Shown piece by piece: positions 26,209 to 38,880 of a stretch of DNA of 64,000 nucleotides (position 1 is its first letter; each line of letters begins with the position of its first letter). Both the position numbers and the translations under genes were made by a program. Source of the DNA: Callipepla californica brunnescens (Eukaryota; Chordata; Aves; Galliformes; Odontophoridae). The notes beneath the pieces were generated by a model. That model saw nothing but the letters and a program-made list of their open reading frames with translations, was not told the DNA's origin and ran no database searches. The stretch lies in assembly GCA_023055505.1 (NCBI GenBank), contig JALIRH010000010.1, positions 5,147,501 through 5,211,500 on the forward strand. Direction: 5' to 3'.

Positions 26209-28232
26209 AGGAGAGAGAAATCAAATGTTGATTAAATCACTAACATTTTCACTGGGCTGTCTCAGAGTAAGCGCAGAGTCCCTTTCCATCAAGCAGTTGG
26301 AAAATGTTTTCTCAGGGGAAAGAAAAAAAAAAAAAACCGAAAAAAAAAAAAAACCAAAACAGAACCAGAATACTTCCTCCATTTCATTCATCTCCATTCC
26401 ATTCCTTTTTGAAAACTTACAGTTTCAATTTTCAAAACTATTGCAAAGACTTTATTGAACCCCACTGTGTTTCTGCTACCCTTGCCTGCAGCCTTTTAAA
26501 CTACTATCTCTCACCTTTCCATGATGTTACAATCTGAGTCTTTCCCATTGGGCTGCATTTTCATTTCTGGTAACAACATATCTTTCAGCTGTCCCATACG
26601 CTTCCATCTTCTATTTTTTTGTGATATATAATAGCACTTCTTTTTACAAATGCTCCACTGTGCCCACAGCCTACATTCTCCTACAGTCTCTCTCCTGCCT
26701 TTCTGGCCTGAACAGGACAGTTTCTGAGCATACTCCTCCCTCCAAATCTTTTTCCAAGGCTTCTATTACTCCTATTTCCTCCTCCTCATCTCAGTCAGTT
26801 TTGCTCTTCTCTCACTTATCTTCATGCAATCTTCTGACTCCTTTCTTGGTCAAGGAGTCAACCAGATACACTTCACTCAAACTCTCTTAAAACTCTGATC
26901 TTGCCTGAAGTTTCCCTGTACTCTTCTCCTTGAAGAAAACAGCACGTACGTGCAGCAAGGCACTTTTGCTGCTTCCAGAGCATTCATGTGTGTAAGCAAA
27001 AATATTTTCTTTAAGTCAGGGATTGTCTTTCTTTATTCTTTGTGCCAAAAATGTACAGAGCTACTGCACCATGTGGTATATCAAGAGCTTAATTTAGTGC
27101 ACTGAGAGTCTCCCTCAAAGGGGATGTGTATCCAGCTCCTCTGTCTCAAAAATGCTTGATTGTGTAGACTTTCCAGAGGGCTAGGAGGGAAAAAAATAAC
27201 CAGAATGCATATAGAATGATATCCTGATTGCAGAATTCAAACCAGAGAACTATCTAAAATGGTGAGAGACAGTCTTCCACTGTTTGAATATGTATGAACA
27301 CAATGAACCTGACAAAGCTCAATGTTCACGTCAAACAACCCATATGTCAGAAACAACCAGCTCTTCTGCATATTACACAACATCTGCAATGTTTCTATTC
27401 AAGACCTGAACATAAAGGATATTCTTACATACAGAAAACAAATCAACAAGCTTACAAAATATTTGGAAAGCTGCAAGTGTTACACAGAAATCATAAGACT
27501 TCTGAATCAAACCTATATTCTTAAAGCCTTCTTTATCAGTCATGTATTCTACTGGACACCAATGAGTTTCCTGTCAGTTTGTGCTCATTTTGTACTTTGT
27601 CTCATTTAAGTATAAGATAACACTTTGGATGACAACATGTAAGGGAGAGCAGTTACTAACATCTTGATTTTCAGATAACTGAAAGTTCAGATAAGAATCT
27701 TGGATGCACTCCCATGACAGCAGTCCAAAAAAGATGGTTTTACAGCATGTGGAGCTGATATTGCCATAGCGGTTTTTGAGAAATACTATTACAAACAGGA
27801 CAGGTGATAAATCATCAGATCTCAGAAAACAGATCTACAAACAATACTGATAAGGAAGGACCAGAAAAAAGTGGTGAAGCATGCGCTACTGGATGGAATT
27901 CGGCCACCTAAGGCAATGTAACAAAGTAACACAGCATTCATTAAGTAGGAAGACAGTTGAATCTGGAAGGTCTCAAGGTCCCCTAATGAGTGCAGTTTTA
28001 TTTCAGCAGTTCCGAGTGTTTCCAACCCGCAAGCTGTACTACATTGCAAAGACACCCAAGAGACCTTAAAGAACTGAACTTAGAAGGGATGCTGAAATTT
28101 TCTTTCATTAGCCCGGATTTCAGCTAAAGATTATATAATGGCTTCCTACACAAGCAAGTGACTCTATGCTTGGTCTATCCTGCCACATCTAGGCTGCTTT
28201 GAGGTAACTTTAAATCAGTTACAGATTCTTGA

Positions 28233-28640
28233 AGATCACAGAATCATAAAATAGTTGAGGTTGGAAACGACCTCTGGAGGTTACCTGGTTCAAACCCCCT
28301 GCTCAAGATAGGACACTCAGAGCCCATGGCACCCAGGACCATGTCCATATGGCTTTTGAGAATCTCCAGGGAGGAGACTCCCCACTTTCTGGGCAGCCTG
28401 TGCCAGCCTTCGGTAACCCATACAGTATTGAAGTGCTTCCTGATGCTCAAATAGAACCTCCTGTGTTCTTATGCATGCTTATGGCCTCTTGCTCTGGCAC
28501 TAGATATTGCTAAAAAGAGCTGAGCTCCATCATTTTTGCATTCTCCCTGAACCCTCTCTTCTCCAGGCTAAAGAGACCTAGCACTCCCAGTCTCTCCTTA
28601 CAGGAGAAGTGCTCCTGTCCTTGACAGCTTCTTTACAAGA
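28233..28640 (-). mobile_element. CR1 LINE 3' fragment
   Basis: CR1 in minus orientation in CERS6 intron 7. It begins (plus strand) 'cacagaatcataaaatagtt' then 'gaggttggaaacgacctctg'. It runs through 'gggcagcctgtgccagcctt' and 'ctcttctccaggctaaagag' and fades near 'cttgacagcttct'. About 400 nt long, diverged, no intact coding. Confidence 0.88.
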
Positions 28641-30312
28641 ATTTTGAGAATCTTATGTGGACAATGAGGCCCAAGGACAACCATAGGAACAGTACATATT
28701 TCACTAAGAAGTAGTAGGTGGAAACAGTTTAGTGGCTTCTGGAAATAGCTTTCCAGTTGTACCAGTATGTAACATATAAAACAGGTCAAGTGCACAACTG
28801 AGCCATCATGGCAAGATATTTTATCAGCTTTTCCAGCTAAATATGTATTTTCCTCTGCATTAACATTCCCTAAGTAATATCAGAAGAATTCATTGTGTCT
28901 TACATGGCACAGGAGCTGTGACTTACCATCTTTGTAGAAGAGTCTGTTGAGTGAGTTCTAATTGCCCCTGTAGTAAATGTTTCTCAAGGGTTATGATTCT
29001 TATACTTTATAAGCAGCTTTAGTATTTCTAGGTACAACAGACTCAACAAAATGACTAGAAGGACCACAAAAGGCTGTCTCACATAACAAGATAGATTTTG
29101 GTTTATGTTTTTAAATCATGTGAGAGTAGCGATTTCTCTTTGCCTTGGGGGGACAAAGGAATTGATCAAAAATATATGTCCCAGTGTGTTCAAGCTAAGA
29201 TTTTCAGTAGCCTACCACAGCTGCACTTCAGTGGTTTTCTAGTTCCACAGGCACTGGTCTGATCTGAAATGAGCAACATCAAGTATGCCCTTCTGGTAGC
29301 ACAAAAAAAGGGATGAAGAAGGTTTAGGTGAATTCACAGCCAGCAGAATGGATCTATATGTTACTAAAACAGGAAAAAAGCTTGCAAAGATGTAATTATT
29401 TCTAACTGGAGAAAAACAGGTTTTCTCTTGCCTTCATTCTCAGGCAGTCATGTGACTTCTAGATTAAAAATAGATTAAAAAATAAAAACAGCACAGTCAA
29501 ACCAGAATGACAGGACTTCAAGACTGAGAAAAGTGAATCACACAGTGAGGCTATGTTCTTGCATAAAAGCATCCTTGAATATACTTAAAAAACAAACAAA
29601 AAACTAACAACCAACAAAAAAACACACAAACTTTTAGACAAAACACTTATTAACTGATCCAGATGGAGAGTTCACAGCACAATCCCAGCATTACTCAGAG
29701 CATTACTGATGAGAAAAATTGCCACTAAAGAAGTAACAGATCATCTTGACTTCATCTCCCTCTTCTCCAAAGCCAGTTGCTTAATTAGAAGCATGAAGAT
29801 GAAGTGTGGGGAAAGGAGTTTGGAAGCCCTCTAGGTAAGCAGGTGAGCTCACTGCCTTTGAACAGAATTAGCAATGCCCTCTGCTCAGCAAAGAACTGCA
29901 GAATCAAACCATGACACTTCGATTCTTCCAGAGGCAGGATTCTCCCTCAGTTCATCACTTCAGAGTGGTCAAGCCAGGAGCTTCTATCCCACACAGCCAC
30001 CACTTTCCATACTTCATAATCTAGTTTTTTATTTTTTCATGCCTTATTTAAAATCTGTGTACTCTTCCTGGCAATGCTCTATACAAGCAACTTATCAAAG
30101 AATACATCATCTTTAAGTCACAAACACGGACTGCTACAAGCGTAATACATTTCAGCAAGGAAATACACTATATCAATTAACATTACCATCTTGAACTAGC
30201 CTCATTGCTTAGGAAATACATGTTCTATATAGCAAATAGATTCTACCCTCTGACATGTGAGCTCTCAGAATAGTGAATACCATGTGCATTAGTGACATAG
30301 GTATTGTCTCAC

Positions 30313-30441
30313 CTCTAGGACAACGTCAGCCGCATCATGGAGACATAAGGTCAGGGTTCCCACTCGTGTCAAATTGGTTACATATGAGAAGGTTATCAGG
30401 GTGACTGTTACAATGTGATGTGTAAACATGATGCCAAAATC
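30313..30441 (-). CDS. CERS6: CERS6 exon 7 (ceramide synthase 6, catalytic Lag1p motif)
   Basis: Internal exon of 129 nt, 43 codons, phase 0 at both ends. It begins [20 protein letters not shown] and continues [20 protein letters not shown], then VLE. This is the core of the Lag1p motif of ceramide synthases, the ER membrane enzymes that N-acylate sphingoid bases with fatty acyl-CoA. CERS6 is known to prefer C14-C16 acyl-CoA. The paired histidines (exon residues 8-9) and the aspartates of L-H-D-x-A-D are present; these positions are essential in the family, so the enzyme looks active. The acceptor ends CTGCTCTAG and the donor is GAG|GTGAGA. Substitutions relative to human are conservative (LHHLVS to THHIVT). 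Confidence 0.97.
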
Positions 30442-33400
30442 CTAGAGCAGCAAGAAGCAGAAAAAAACAACAGCACAACAATGAACCAAACAGCGAGATT
30501 TAGTATCGCTACAAAAAATGAATGTTTTTAAATCCAGCATTATGGTTATGTTGCATGAAGATTCTGCTACTTAAATGCCTATCCAGCCATACATTTTCCT
30601 CTGACTGAATAAAACAGCCACTGTATGATAACAAGAGACAAAAAGATTACGGAAGGCTACACTTCTCAGTTCATAATAATTTAACCTCATAAAGTAAATA
30701 TCCATGACTGAAGTTACTTTGAAAAAGCATATGTACGTACAAACCCAATTATACCATACTTCTTATATACTGAGTAATATACCATCTGCCAAATGGTGCA
30801 TCATTCACAAGAGTTCAAACAGCTACAAGGGGTACAACAAACACTTTTCTACCATGCTATGAGCTACGACAGTCACCTGCCAAGCACAACAGAGCAGTTC
30901 CACAGAGCTGAGAATCTCAGTTCCCGTTTTTTCACTTGTTTGTTTTTAATGAAGCTGCTTTGTCTTCACACTATAGCAGGGTCAGGAAAGTCTTTAAATG
31001 AACTAGTACAGATCCTCCTACTCAGATCTAAGCTGCTATCTTCCAAATGATGCATGTTGCCTGGTCTTCAAACCAGTAACTCACAAAGTCAGCAAGTAAC
31101 TGCTACTACTGAAAAATATGGGCAGTAGTAAAGCTCTACATCTGTGAGAAAGTAGTATAAAAATCCTAAAGAAAAGGTTACAGGCAGCATTTGACTGGGA
31201 CATTCATCCAGGCACTGGGTGCCCAGGTAGCATAGCTGCTTTCACACAAGGCAGATCCAGACAGCCACAAAAAAACTTCCTCAGGAAGGCTCCTCCTCAC
31301 CAAGTGCTTTGGGAAGTAGCATTTGTGTTTCTTGCAGCTGTTGAGTTCAACTAAGCTGTCATCAGCTGATGGGCCCACAGCAGAGAAACAGGAGAGAAAG
31401 TGAAGCTCAGCAGCTGCAGTTTTTTGAGAGACAGACAGAGCCTGGCTTGCAAAGGGAAAGAAGATCTGAAGGCCCTGCAGGAAAAGTGCTGGTGAGTTCC
31501 CTGTAACAAAGGTACAGCTCTAGCTATAGTAGCCCACTGCTTGCTCTCCTCGGTGTTGGGAGGTGACTGCTCAGTGCCACCTCACCTGTTTCTGGCAAAT
31601 GAAAGTGCCCTGCTGTACTCAGGAATATATTACCACTTTTAGGACCAGTGCTTGACTGCACTACATTGAATACCTGGAGCCTGTGGAAAAACGTGCAGTT
31701 TGAGCTGACTCACTAGCTACCAAAGGTAAGGAATTCCCAGTCTAATGCTTCACATTTAATGCTGTCAAGTGCTACAGGCTCCTCTGTCCTGCAAACACTC
31801 ATCAGTGGATGCTGCCAGTATCTTCAACTCAAAGAAGAATTGACTAAAAGCAGAAAACTGTATCCTACTTTGACATACATCCAACATTTCTCAGTGAGAT
31901 TATTTGGTCTCCAGCAGTCTGGAGCACAATCAAATGCATTCAGCAGTCATCTCAAGCCATTGTTTAAATTCCTTTTTCTTAAAGAGAACTGAACACAAGG
32001 AAAATTAAAGGCTTCTCTTTCTGAAAAGTCTTAAGCAAGAACAAGGACATGGCATCTTAGCAACCACAAACCTACCCATGGGGACCATTTCACTCTGTCA
32101 TAATCAAAACAACAAAGCACCTACCCCTTTCCCCAGGGCTAGAAGTAAGGTGCTAGCATTCCCACATGGCCATACTGCAGCCTAACTCTTTACCTGCTTC
32201 AGTTGCAAATGCTACAGCAGTCCAAATGAGGGAGGAAGATAAACAGAAAATTTCCTCTGTTTTTATAGATGCCACATTCATGTTCTACAAAGACTGGAAT
32301 TCTATTCCCTCCTGAGAACTCTTCAAGGCATTCCTGACAATATGGATTATTCCTATGCAGACCTAACGCTCACGGGCAGCAGTCTTCTGCATCTCCACAT
32401 GAGACTACTTAGACAAACGCTGTCCAAGGAACTCCCCTGATAACGTTTATTGAAAGAGACAGTTACCTGACTCAGACAGCTCTGAAACAGAGATATTGGT
32501 CCAACACACTGAGAACTGTTGGAATAAAGTGGTAGTGGTATAAATAAGGAGCCTTGTTATTTTAGTCCTTTCTTTCCTGCTTTTTCCTTATCTCAGTAAT
32601 TATTACTATGCTTGAAGAAGTTAGTGTTAGATTTAATTATACATAAGGGTAATGAAGACACGGAAACTAATGTTGCAAGGCTCCATAGTGTCAAGTGGTA
32701 CTTCTGCTCCCAGTTTACTTAACTACTTTTATCCATACACAATAGAAAAGTAGCTGTACAAGAATGGTTTCTTTCTATAGTAGTTTTCGAACCATACACA
32801 TCTGTGCAAGACATTTATTTACAGCACAATTGTAGCCTTCATTTGTAACTTCAGAAAGATAGCATGTGTCTGTAGACCCTATTCATGACATCATCAGCGG
32901 AAGAATATGATGCAAACAACAGAAAATCCTATGCATCTCAATCTTGACAGAAACTCTCCAGAAACAAGATTTCTGATACCTACAGTGGTTTAACTACTCT
33001 ATCACTGAATACTTCGGGTAACCAGAAAATATGTTAAATAAGCTTGACTACTTTTAAAACATATCAGTCTTGTTCTCCAATCTAATCTTCTTTCTGCGTG
33101 TTTTACAAAAGAGGAGTACAGGAAGCTGGAGAGAAAACTGAAAAAACAAACACAACAAAACAAATTACAGTAGATCGTAGTCTTGGAAAATGGGAAGCCC
33201 TTAAGGGTAGAATGTCATTACAGCTACACAGTATGTGCTTATGAAGCAAATAACATAACATAATAAAACTATAAAAGTTAGTCCATTCAATTCATTGCCT
33301 TAACTTAAAGTTTAATATTTTGTTTGTATCTCTTCAGCCATGCAGAGATAATCTGATGGAATTTATAACATCTGAAAAAAAAAGATAAACAGCTATTTAA

Positions 33401-35792
33401 AAATCAGCATAATCATTGGAAATCATGAATTTGTTGTTAGGGAAGAACAAAAAAAGAGACTGAAAACAAGAAGTCCATTTATCTTGAGCTGCACAAAGTA
33501 AACATCCAGTGCTGGAGATACGCCAGTGCTCAGTGCTGCACTTTCAGTGAAGACTTACAGCACCTTGCCTTGAGAAAGCTGGTCGCATAAAAGTGGTTGG
33601 CTGAATTCCCACAGTGTGCGAGTCTGCCAGGGCACTTTTGATCATTCCAGACTACAAGACAGGCCTTGCTGTATTTAAAAGTATCTAAAATGATAAGCAC
33701 AATATACGCAAAAATATTCCTCTCACAGCAGCAAGAAAACATCAACATGTATCTCAGACTGAGAACCATTAATCTGTTGTGTTCAAACTGTCATGAAGTA
33801 TTACCATATTGTCTGATACTAGCTGGCAAATTTCCTGCTTCTTCCAGCTACAGTGTCACTGTATCATGTATTGTATACCAGATACATTAAGAAGTTTCCA
33901 CATTTTTTAAACTAAACTTGCTCTTCAAAAGAGAACTACAAAGGTGCTGCAAGAGCTAATGTCAAGCTTGTTCTCTGTTGGTTTTTTTTTTGTTTGTTTG
34001 TTTTTCAGAACAGTTTTGCACTTTTAATTGCTGACCTAGTGAACTCAGAATTTGGTAAAGCACAAAATGACTCAGGAAAATGCTTCTTGCCTTTGCCTTA
34101 CTTTACAGGTTGGACATTTGTCACAATTCTAGCCTTTCCTTGTTGGCACATATACCAGTGTATTTGGTGTTCCTGAGCGTCTGTCTGGTAGGAGTTTACC
34201 TCAGAGCTGATACTCTTTTCATGATTTCCTAGCAACAACTATATTCCCACTAGCCTGGCACATTGTATGATATCCCCCAATGTCCTGTCTTATCAGAGAA
34301 GATATTCTGGCACTGTGTTATGATCCAGCTGACGGCTGCCACTGCCTTGATGCCTGGCAGCATGTGCTTCTACTTTTTGTCAACTACTGCAAGCTCTCAG
34401 TGTTAACAATATTCAATTGACGGGTTTCCTTGACAGCTTGCATTTGTCCCTGGCCACAGTGTAGTTTTACTATGTGACACCAGCACAGAGTAGCATTTTT
34501 CCAGTCTGATCTTCCTAGTTATCAATTTTGTTTAAACTACAAAAAGAACTAGCTCCACAATGGAAACTAGTCAGTGATCTCAGTTTATTTACAAACACAG
34601 CACCTCCACTGTCTCCAGCAGGGCACTTATAATGAATGGTTTTTGACATATTATCACAATATTACAGACACTGTGCTCTTGCTCTGCTGAGACACTACAT
34701 GCTCAGATACAGCAGGTGCATGCTCTGCTCCTTCAACTTGGTGATCTGGGGTCAAGCACTTTAAATCTGTAACCACAGTGTAATTAAGCTGCAAGCAGAT
34801 TAATTCCCTACCTCCATTTCCCTTCAATTTCCAAAGCAGTATGCTGATAAGCCATCTGTGTGTGTGTGTGTGTGTGTGTGTGTGCATATATCTATATTTA
34901 TCTGTAAGACATTCATAAATAAGTGAGAGAGAGACATACAAAAGATTGTTTGCACCTACATATGGGCAGGATCAGAAACTCTGTGCTTAGCTCAACAATG
35001 GAAACAAACTCCACAACACAAGGGAAACAGCTACAGTGTTTGCCCAGGAGACATGTCAAGACTAAAGGTGTACTGACACCACAATGTCTCTTTCCAGAGC
35101 TGTACTTCAGCATACCTAGATGCTGACTGAGTACCTCCAATTACCTCTCACATAAGGAAAGCATCAGTCAGTAATCTACTAAATATTCTTTAAAAATGTA
35201 ACATTGCAATTGCAATGCTGTTGAATTTTCCCATCTCTCAAGAGGTACGTTAAAAAAAAAAAAGAAATACACTAACTCAGTGCAGAGAGCTAAAACTGAT
35301 GCATGGGGACTGATTAGATAAACGCATTTCTGCAGTGATATTCTGAACAATTCTGTAGTAATTGCTGCAGAGGTTTGGCTTTGGTTTATAACCAAGGGTT
35401 TTATGTAGCATCACTCTTTAATATTAAATGCATCTCTGTTTTCACCCTGCCTGCGTAGGAGAATAAATTCAAAGCCTTCGTAGATTTTACCAAATGGTAC
35501 TGTAAATTTATGAGGCAGCCTTACTCCATAATTGATATATAATCATTTAACCCTTAATAGAAACAGTGTATCTATTTGATCAATTCTATTCAAGTAATTT
35601 TATAAGAGCAAATCTTCTCAGCTGATGTCATTTCCCTTTGAATATTTGATTACACCAGGCTTCTTCCCACGTTCAGAAAAAAACCAACACCTCATCATAG
35701 TTACAAGGAACAGTGTGAAGCAAGTCCTTCACCATCAGTTTCTCAATGATGAATATCAGTGTCTTCAGTGTTTTCAGTCTCATTGTTCTTAC
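30442..35792 (-). other. CERS6 intron 6
   Basis: A 5.4 kb intron with a GTAAGA donor and CTCTAG acceptor. It has a (TG)14 microsatellite (34857-34884) running into TA-rich sequence, and a T/G-rich run near 33986-34003. I saw no CR1 fragment and no further exon. Confidence 0.85.
34857..34884. repeat. (TG)14 microsatellite
   Basis: Fourteen uninterrupted TG units in CERS6 intron 6, followed by a short TA-rich stretch (CATATATCTATATT). Likely polymorphic in length. Confidence 0.95.
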
Positions 35793-35885
35793 CTTTCTTT
35801 TGATGTCAATGAATTGAGAAAACATTAAGGACCAGTAGAATGATAATTCAGCGATGTAGTAATAATGAAGGTCAGGCGTCAGTGG
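35793..35885 (-). CDS. CERS6: CERS6 exon 6 (ceramide synthase 6, TLC domain helix)
   Basis: Internal exon of 93 nt, 31 codons, phase 0 at both ends. It starts [18 protein letters not shown] and ends [13 protein letters not shown], nearly identical to human CERS6 (PLTTDLHYYYILELSFYW...FTDIKRK). It supplies a transmembrane helix of the TLC domain and the basic D-x-K-R-K turn that leads into the Lag1p motif of the next exon. The acceptor is a pyrimidine-rich tract ending CTTTCAG; the donor is AAG|GTAAGA. The phase fits exon 5 (ending YPYQ) and exon 7 (starting DFGIM), so the local protein reads through without a gap. Confidence 0.96.
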
Positions 35886-37923
35886 CTGAAAGATGGAGAT
35901 GAGAATAGGTTAACAGAGAGTCTAACTGACACTACTGGCATCTGAGGTCTATACAAGAGATATTTAATCACAGATGGATTATTGTATTATGCATAAGGAT
36001 CCTATGTAAGAAAAATGATTATGTTGCCTCTTTCGAACTGGAAAAAATATTTCCAGCTTACCCTCTTATACGTCTTCACAGTGTTGCAATACACCAAAAA
36101 TTAAGATGCTCATTAGAAACCTAGAACAAACTAAATTCTTTTCACTCATAATTCTGTTACAAAAGATTACTTGAAACATCTTGCTGTATATCATTAGTAT
36201 ATGTTTAAAGCACAGCAAAAGATGTGCTAGATTAGAGAAAAGAGACACTAGTATATAACCTCACCTGTTTAAAACTCACAAGGTTATTTATCATAAACAG
36301 TTTTAACTCTTTCTAATATAAAGACAACTTTTAAAGAATAGCTGGTAACACAGTAACATTAGGAAAGAAGAAAAATAAATTTACCCAGGCATCTTGTTTG
36401 ATAAACTACATGGTTAAACAGATGTTTAAAAGCAAAATAATAAATACCAATAAAGCAGTAGTATAAACAACAATATGCAGGAAGCTAATCACTACCAAAA
36501 CCAACTTCAAAGGTGTTAACTATTTAGATCCCAGCCTACAAGAGATAGTCCTAGGAGCTACTCTAATTTCCTCATGATTGTGGTTCTCTGCTGGCTATAT
36601 TGTCCATGACAGTGTCAGCAAAGGGCACTAGCACAGGAGAGGTTCTGTGGACATGTCCAAAGGGATTAGATTAACCATCTCTTGGACAGCCTGCACTGGC
36701 CCAATCACACATCCCAGCAGAGTAAGAGCTATTTTGATCAGAAAGAGGAGTTTCGAAAGAGGAGTTTCAATTGCCTCTTTTATTCCCACTCTTTTTTGCA
36801 GACCAATAGCTTGTAGCCAGACAGTCTTCAGGTGCCCACTGAATGTTCTATGTGTTCTTAAAATGTAGATATATGTTTATACTTTATGACAAATGTGCAC
36901 ACTGAAAATCAATCCATTAAAATCATTGCTCGTGCCAATATAACCCTTTTCTGATTAAGTGACAATGTCAGTAAGCTTTGAATTAGGTGTAATAGAAAAA
37001 GGGAAGAGAACAAGAGCCAAGAATGGTTGTAATGTACTGCAACTATTATGTTTGTTATTGCATGAGAACTCATCAGGGGAAAATTTCTAGTAAAATAATT
37101 AAGATTATCAGATGCTTTATTAACAATAACATTGATATTTCTAAACCTACAAAAAATGATAATAGAATAATAATAATAGTGTGTGTTTAACTTAGCTAAC
37201 ATTAGATTTCAGTTGCACGTAGATTTCACTTCAGTAGAACAGTTCTGCTCTTATGGAGAAGTCTTCCAAATGTTTCATTTGACTATGCCTACTGTAAGTC
37301 CACTTGGATTTCTACAATTTTGTGTTGAATAACTTAGAAAAGGACTGTACCAAACAACTGATTAGAAATTTTAGCTTTTTAAGTAAAAGAAACAACAACA
37401 AAAAGCAAACAGAAAACTCAGTACATAATCCTCCATAGCACTCCATAGACTTCTTTGTTTCCGGGACAAAGATTTTAAAATGATATTTATTATATGGTCT
37501 GATTTCCAATGGACTCTCTCCCCTTGCAGCATGATTTTAAATATAGCAAGTTTAACTGCCACCCTTTAAGAGTAGTAACTAACTTTCTGAATAACCTTTC
37601 CCAGACTGCTAGATCTCTAGCTTGGCTAAAACTTTCAGCATCCTCAGAACTTTGCAAAAAATGGCTATTTCTCCACTGTAACAGACGTCTGTTTTCAGAG
37701 TTAGAATTCCCAGATTTGTTTTCAGATCATGTGTTTCATGTCAATACAGGTATCACAGTTAAATTCTTATTTCCCATTTTGAACACAAGCAAGACAGGGA
37801 GTATTTAGCAATGTTTGAAACACCAAGTAGCCTGTTCACACTAACATACTGACATTAAGCTTCTCCATAATAAAAACAAAGCTCTTCAGAAATGTCATTT
37901 TTGCTTTTAGGCAGGTCTTTTAC
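35886..37923 (-). other. CERS6 intron 5
   Basis: A 2.0 kb intron, the shortest here, with a GTAAAA donor and TTTCAG acceptor. It contains an exact 14-bp tandem duplication at 36741-36768. The rest is AT-rich with no recognised element. Confidence 0.85.
36741..36768. repeat. 14-nt exact tandem duplication
   Basis: The unit gaaagaggagtttc occurs twice in direct succession in intron 5. Confidence 0.95.
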
Positions 37924-37974
37924 CTGATATGGGTAACCGTTCCAGCACTGTCTGGTATTCCAAAGCCAGGGTGT
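37924..37974 (-). CDS. CERS6: CERS6 exon 5 (ceramide synthase 6, luminal loop)
   Basis: Internal exon of 51 nt, phase 0 at both ends. It encodes [17 protein letters not shown], against [17 protein letters not shown] in human CERS6 as recalled. The conserved W-L-W, C-W and Y-P-Y-Q positions are typical of the segment between the helix encoded by exon 4 and the next TLC-domain helix. The acceptor is a long pyrimidine tract ending CACTCAG; the donor is CAG|GTAAAA. At 17 codons it is the smallest exon in the window and far too short to show up as an ORF. It was recognised only by homology plus splice sites. Skipping it would keep the frame. Confidence 0.95.
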
Positions 37975-38664
37975 CTGAGTGAGAAAGGAAAATAAAACAA
38001 AGAAGTCTGTATATATAATTTTGGTCAGCCTAAGTGGTTATGGTTAATAAAAGTGAAGGACAAAACTATATGATCAGCATAATATTTGCATTTGTAGATA
38101 AAGGCTATGAAATAGATTTCTTGAAGTTTCACAAATATACCAGGGCAAACTGCACATTCACAGAGAATTTCACTTAGTGCACCATGACCTTATACAAATA
38201 GCTTTTACAGGAGTGCAGACTGAATATAATCAGCCTGTGCTCTGGTGGTCAGATTTCACATTACCTTCTGAATAACACAGGAAATATTGGCCCTAGGCTA
38301 CATGAACTTCCCTTATGTATACAATTACACATAAGCATCCTTCCACACAGTGCTTTGTCCTAGCTATATCCACCCCAGAGACTGAACCTTTTGCTTTCCT
38401 GGCTGAGGAGATGACCATCCAGAGATGATAGATTTTGCTGCCACATGGAAAATACTCTGATGTCTTAGGGCAACATGAGAAATGCCTCAGAAAAAAATTA
38501 TTGTAGAAAGAAACCACAGACTCTTCCATTACAAAAGACTAGACAAAGTAAAAAACTTGACTTGGAGACATGAAGCTCTATTTTTTTTCACCTCTTTTTT
38601 CTTTTTTTCCCTCCTGATTGCACAAGGCTTGTGCAATACTTCCTTTTCAGAGCCACACAAAATT

Positions 38665-38683
38665 AAAAAAAAAAAAAAAAAAA
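38665..38683. repeat. A19 homopolymer
   Basis: Run of 19 A in intron 4, about 180 nt from the T20 run at 38861. The opposed A and T runs could pair in RNA. Confidence 0.9.
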
Positions 38684-38860
38684 GCCTTATAAGTACAGGT
38701 TGTTTAGTTTTTCCCCTCTTTTTCTGTGCAACTAAGGGACTCTGGCTATAAATTACCATGTGAACAAGTTCTTCTACCTAACATTTTCAGCCATTAAATA
38801 TTTCCGCAGTAGGCAATAAGAACATGGGCAAACCAACAGTAATCAAGTAGACACACTTCC

Positions 38861-38880
38861 TTTTTTTTTTTTTTTTTTTT
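38861..38880. repeat. T20 homopolymer
   Basis: Run of 20 T in intron 4, following the A19 run at 38665-38683. Confidence 0.9.

Larger units (their letters stand above)
26099..30312 (-). other. CERS6 intron 7
   Basis: A 4.2 kb intron with a GTGAGA donor and TTACAG acceptor. It contains an A/C simple repeat (26171-26208), an A-rich run (about 26320-26355), a pyrimidine-rich stretch (about 26640-26900) and one CR1 copy in minus orientation (28233-28640). Nothing else is recognised. Confidence 0.85.
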
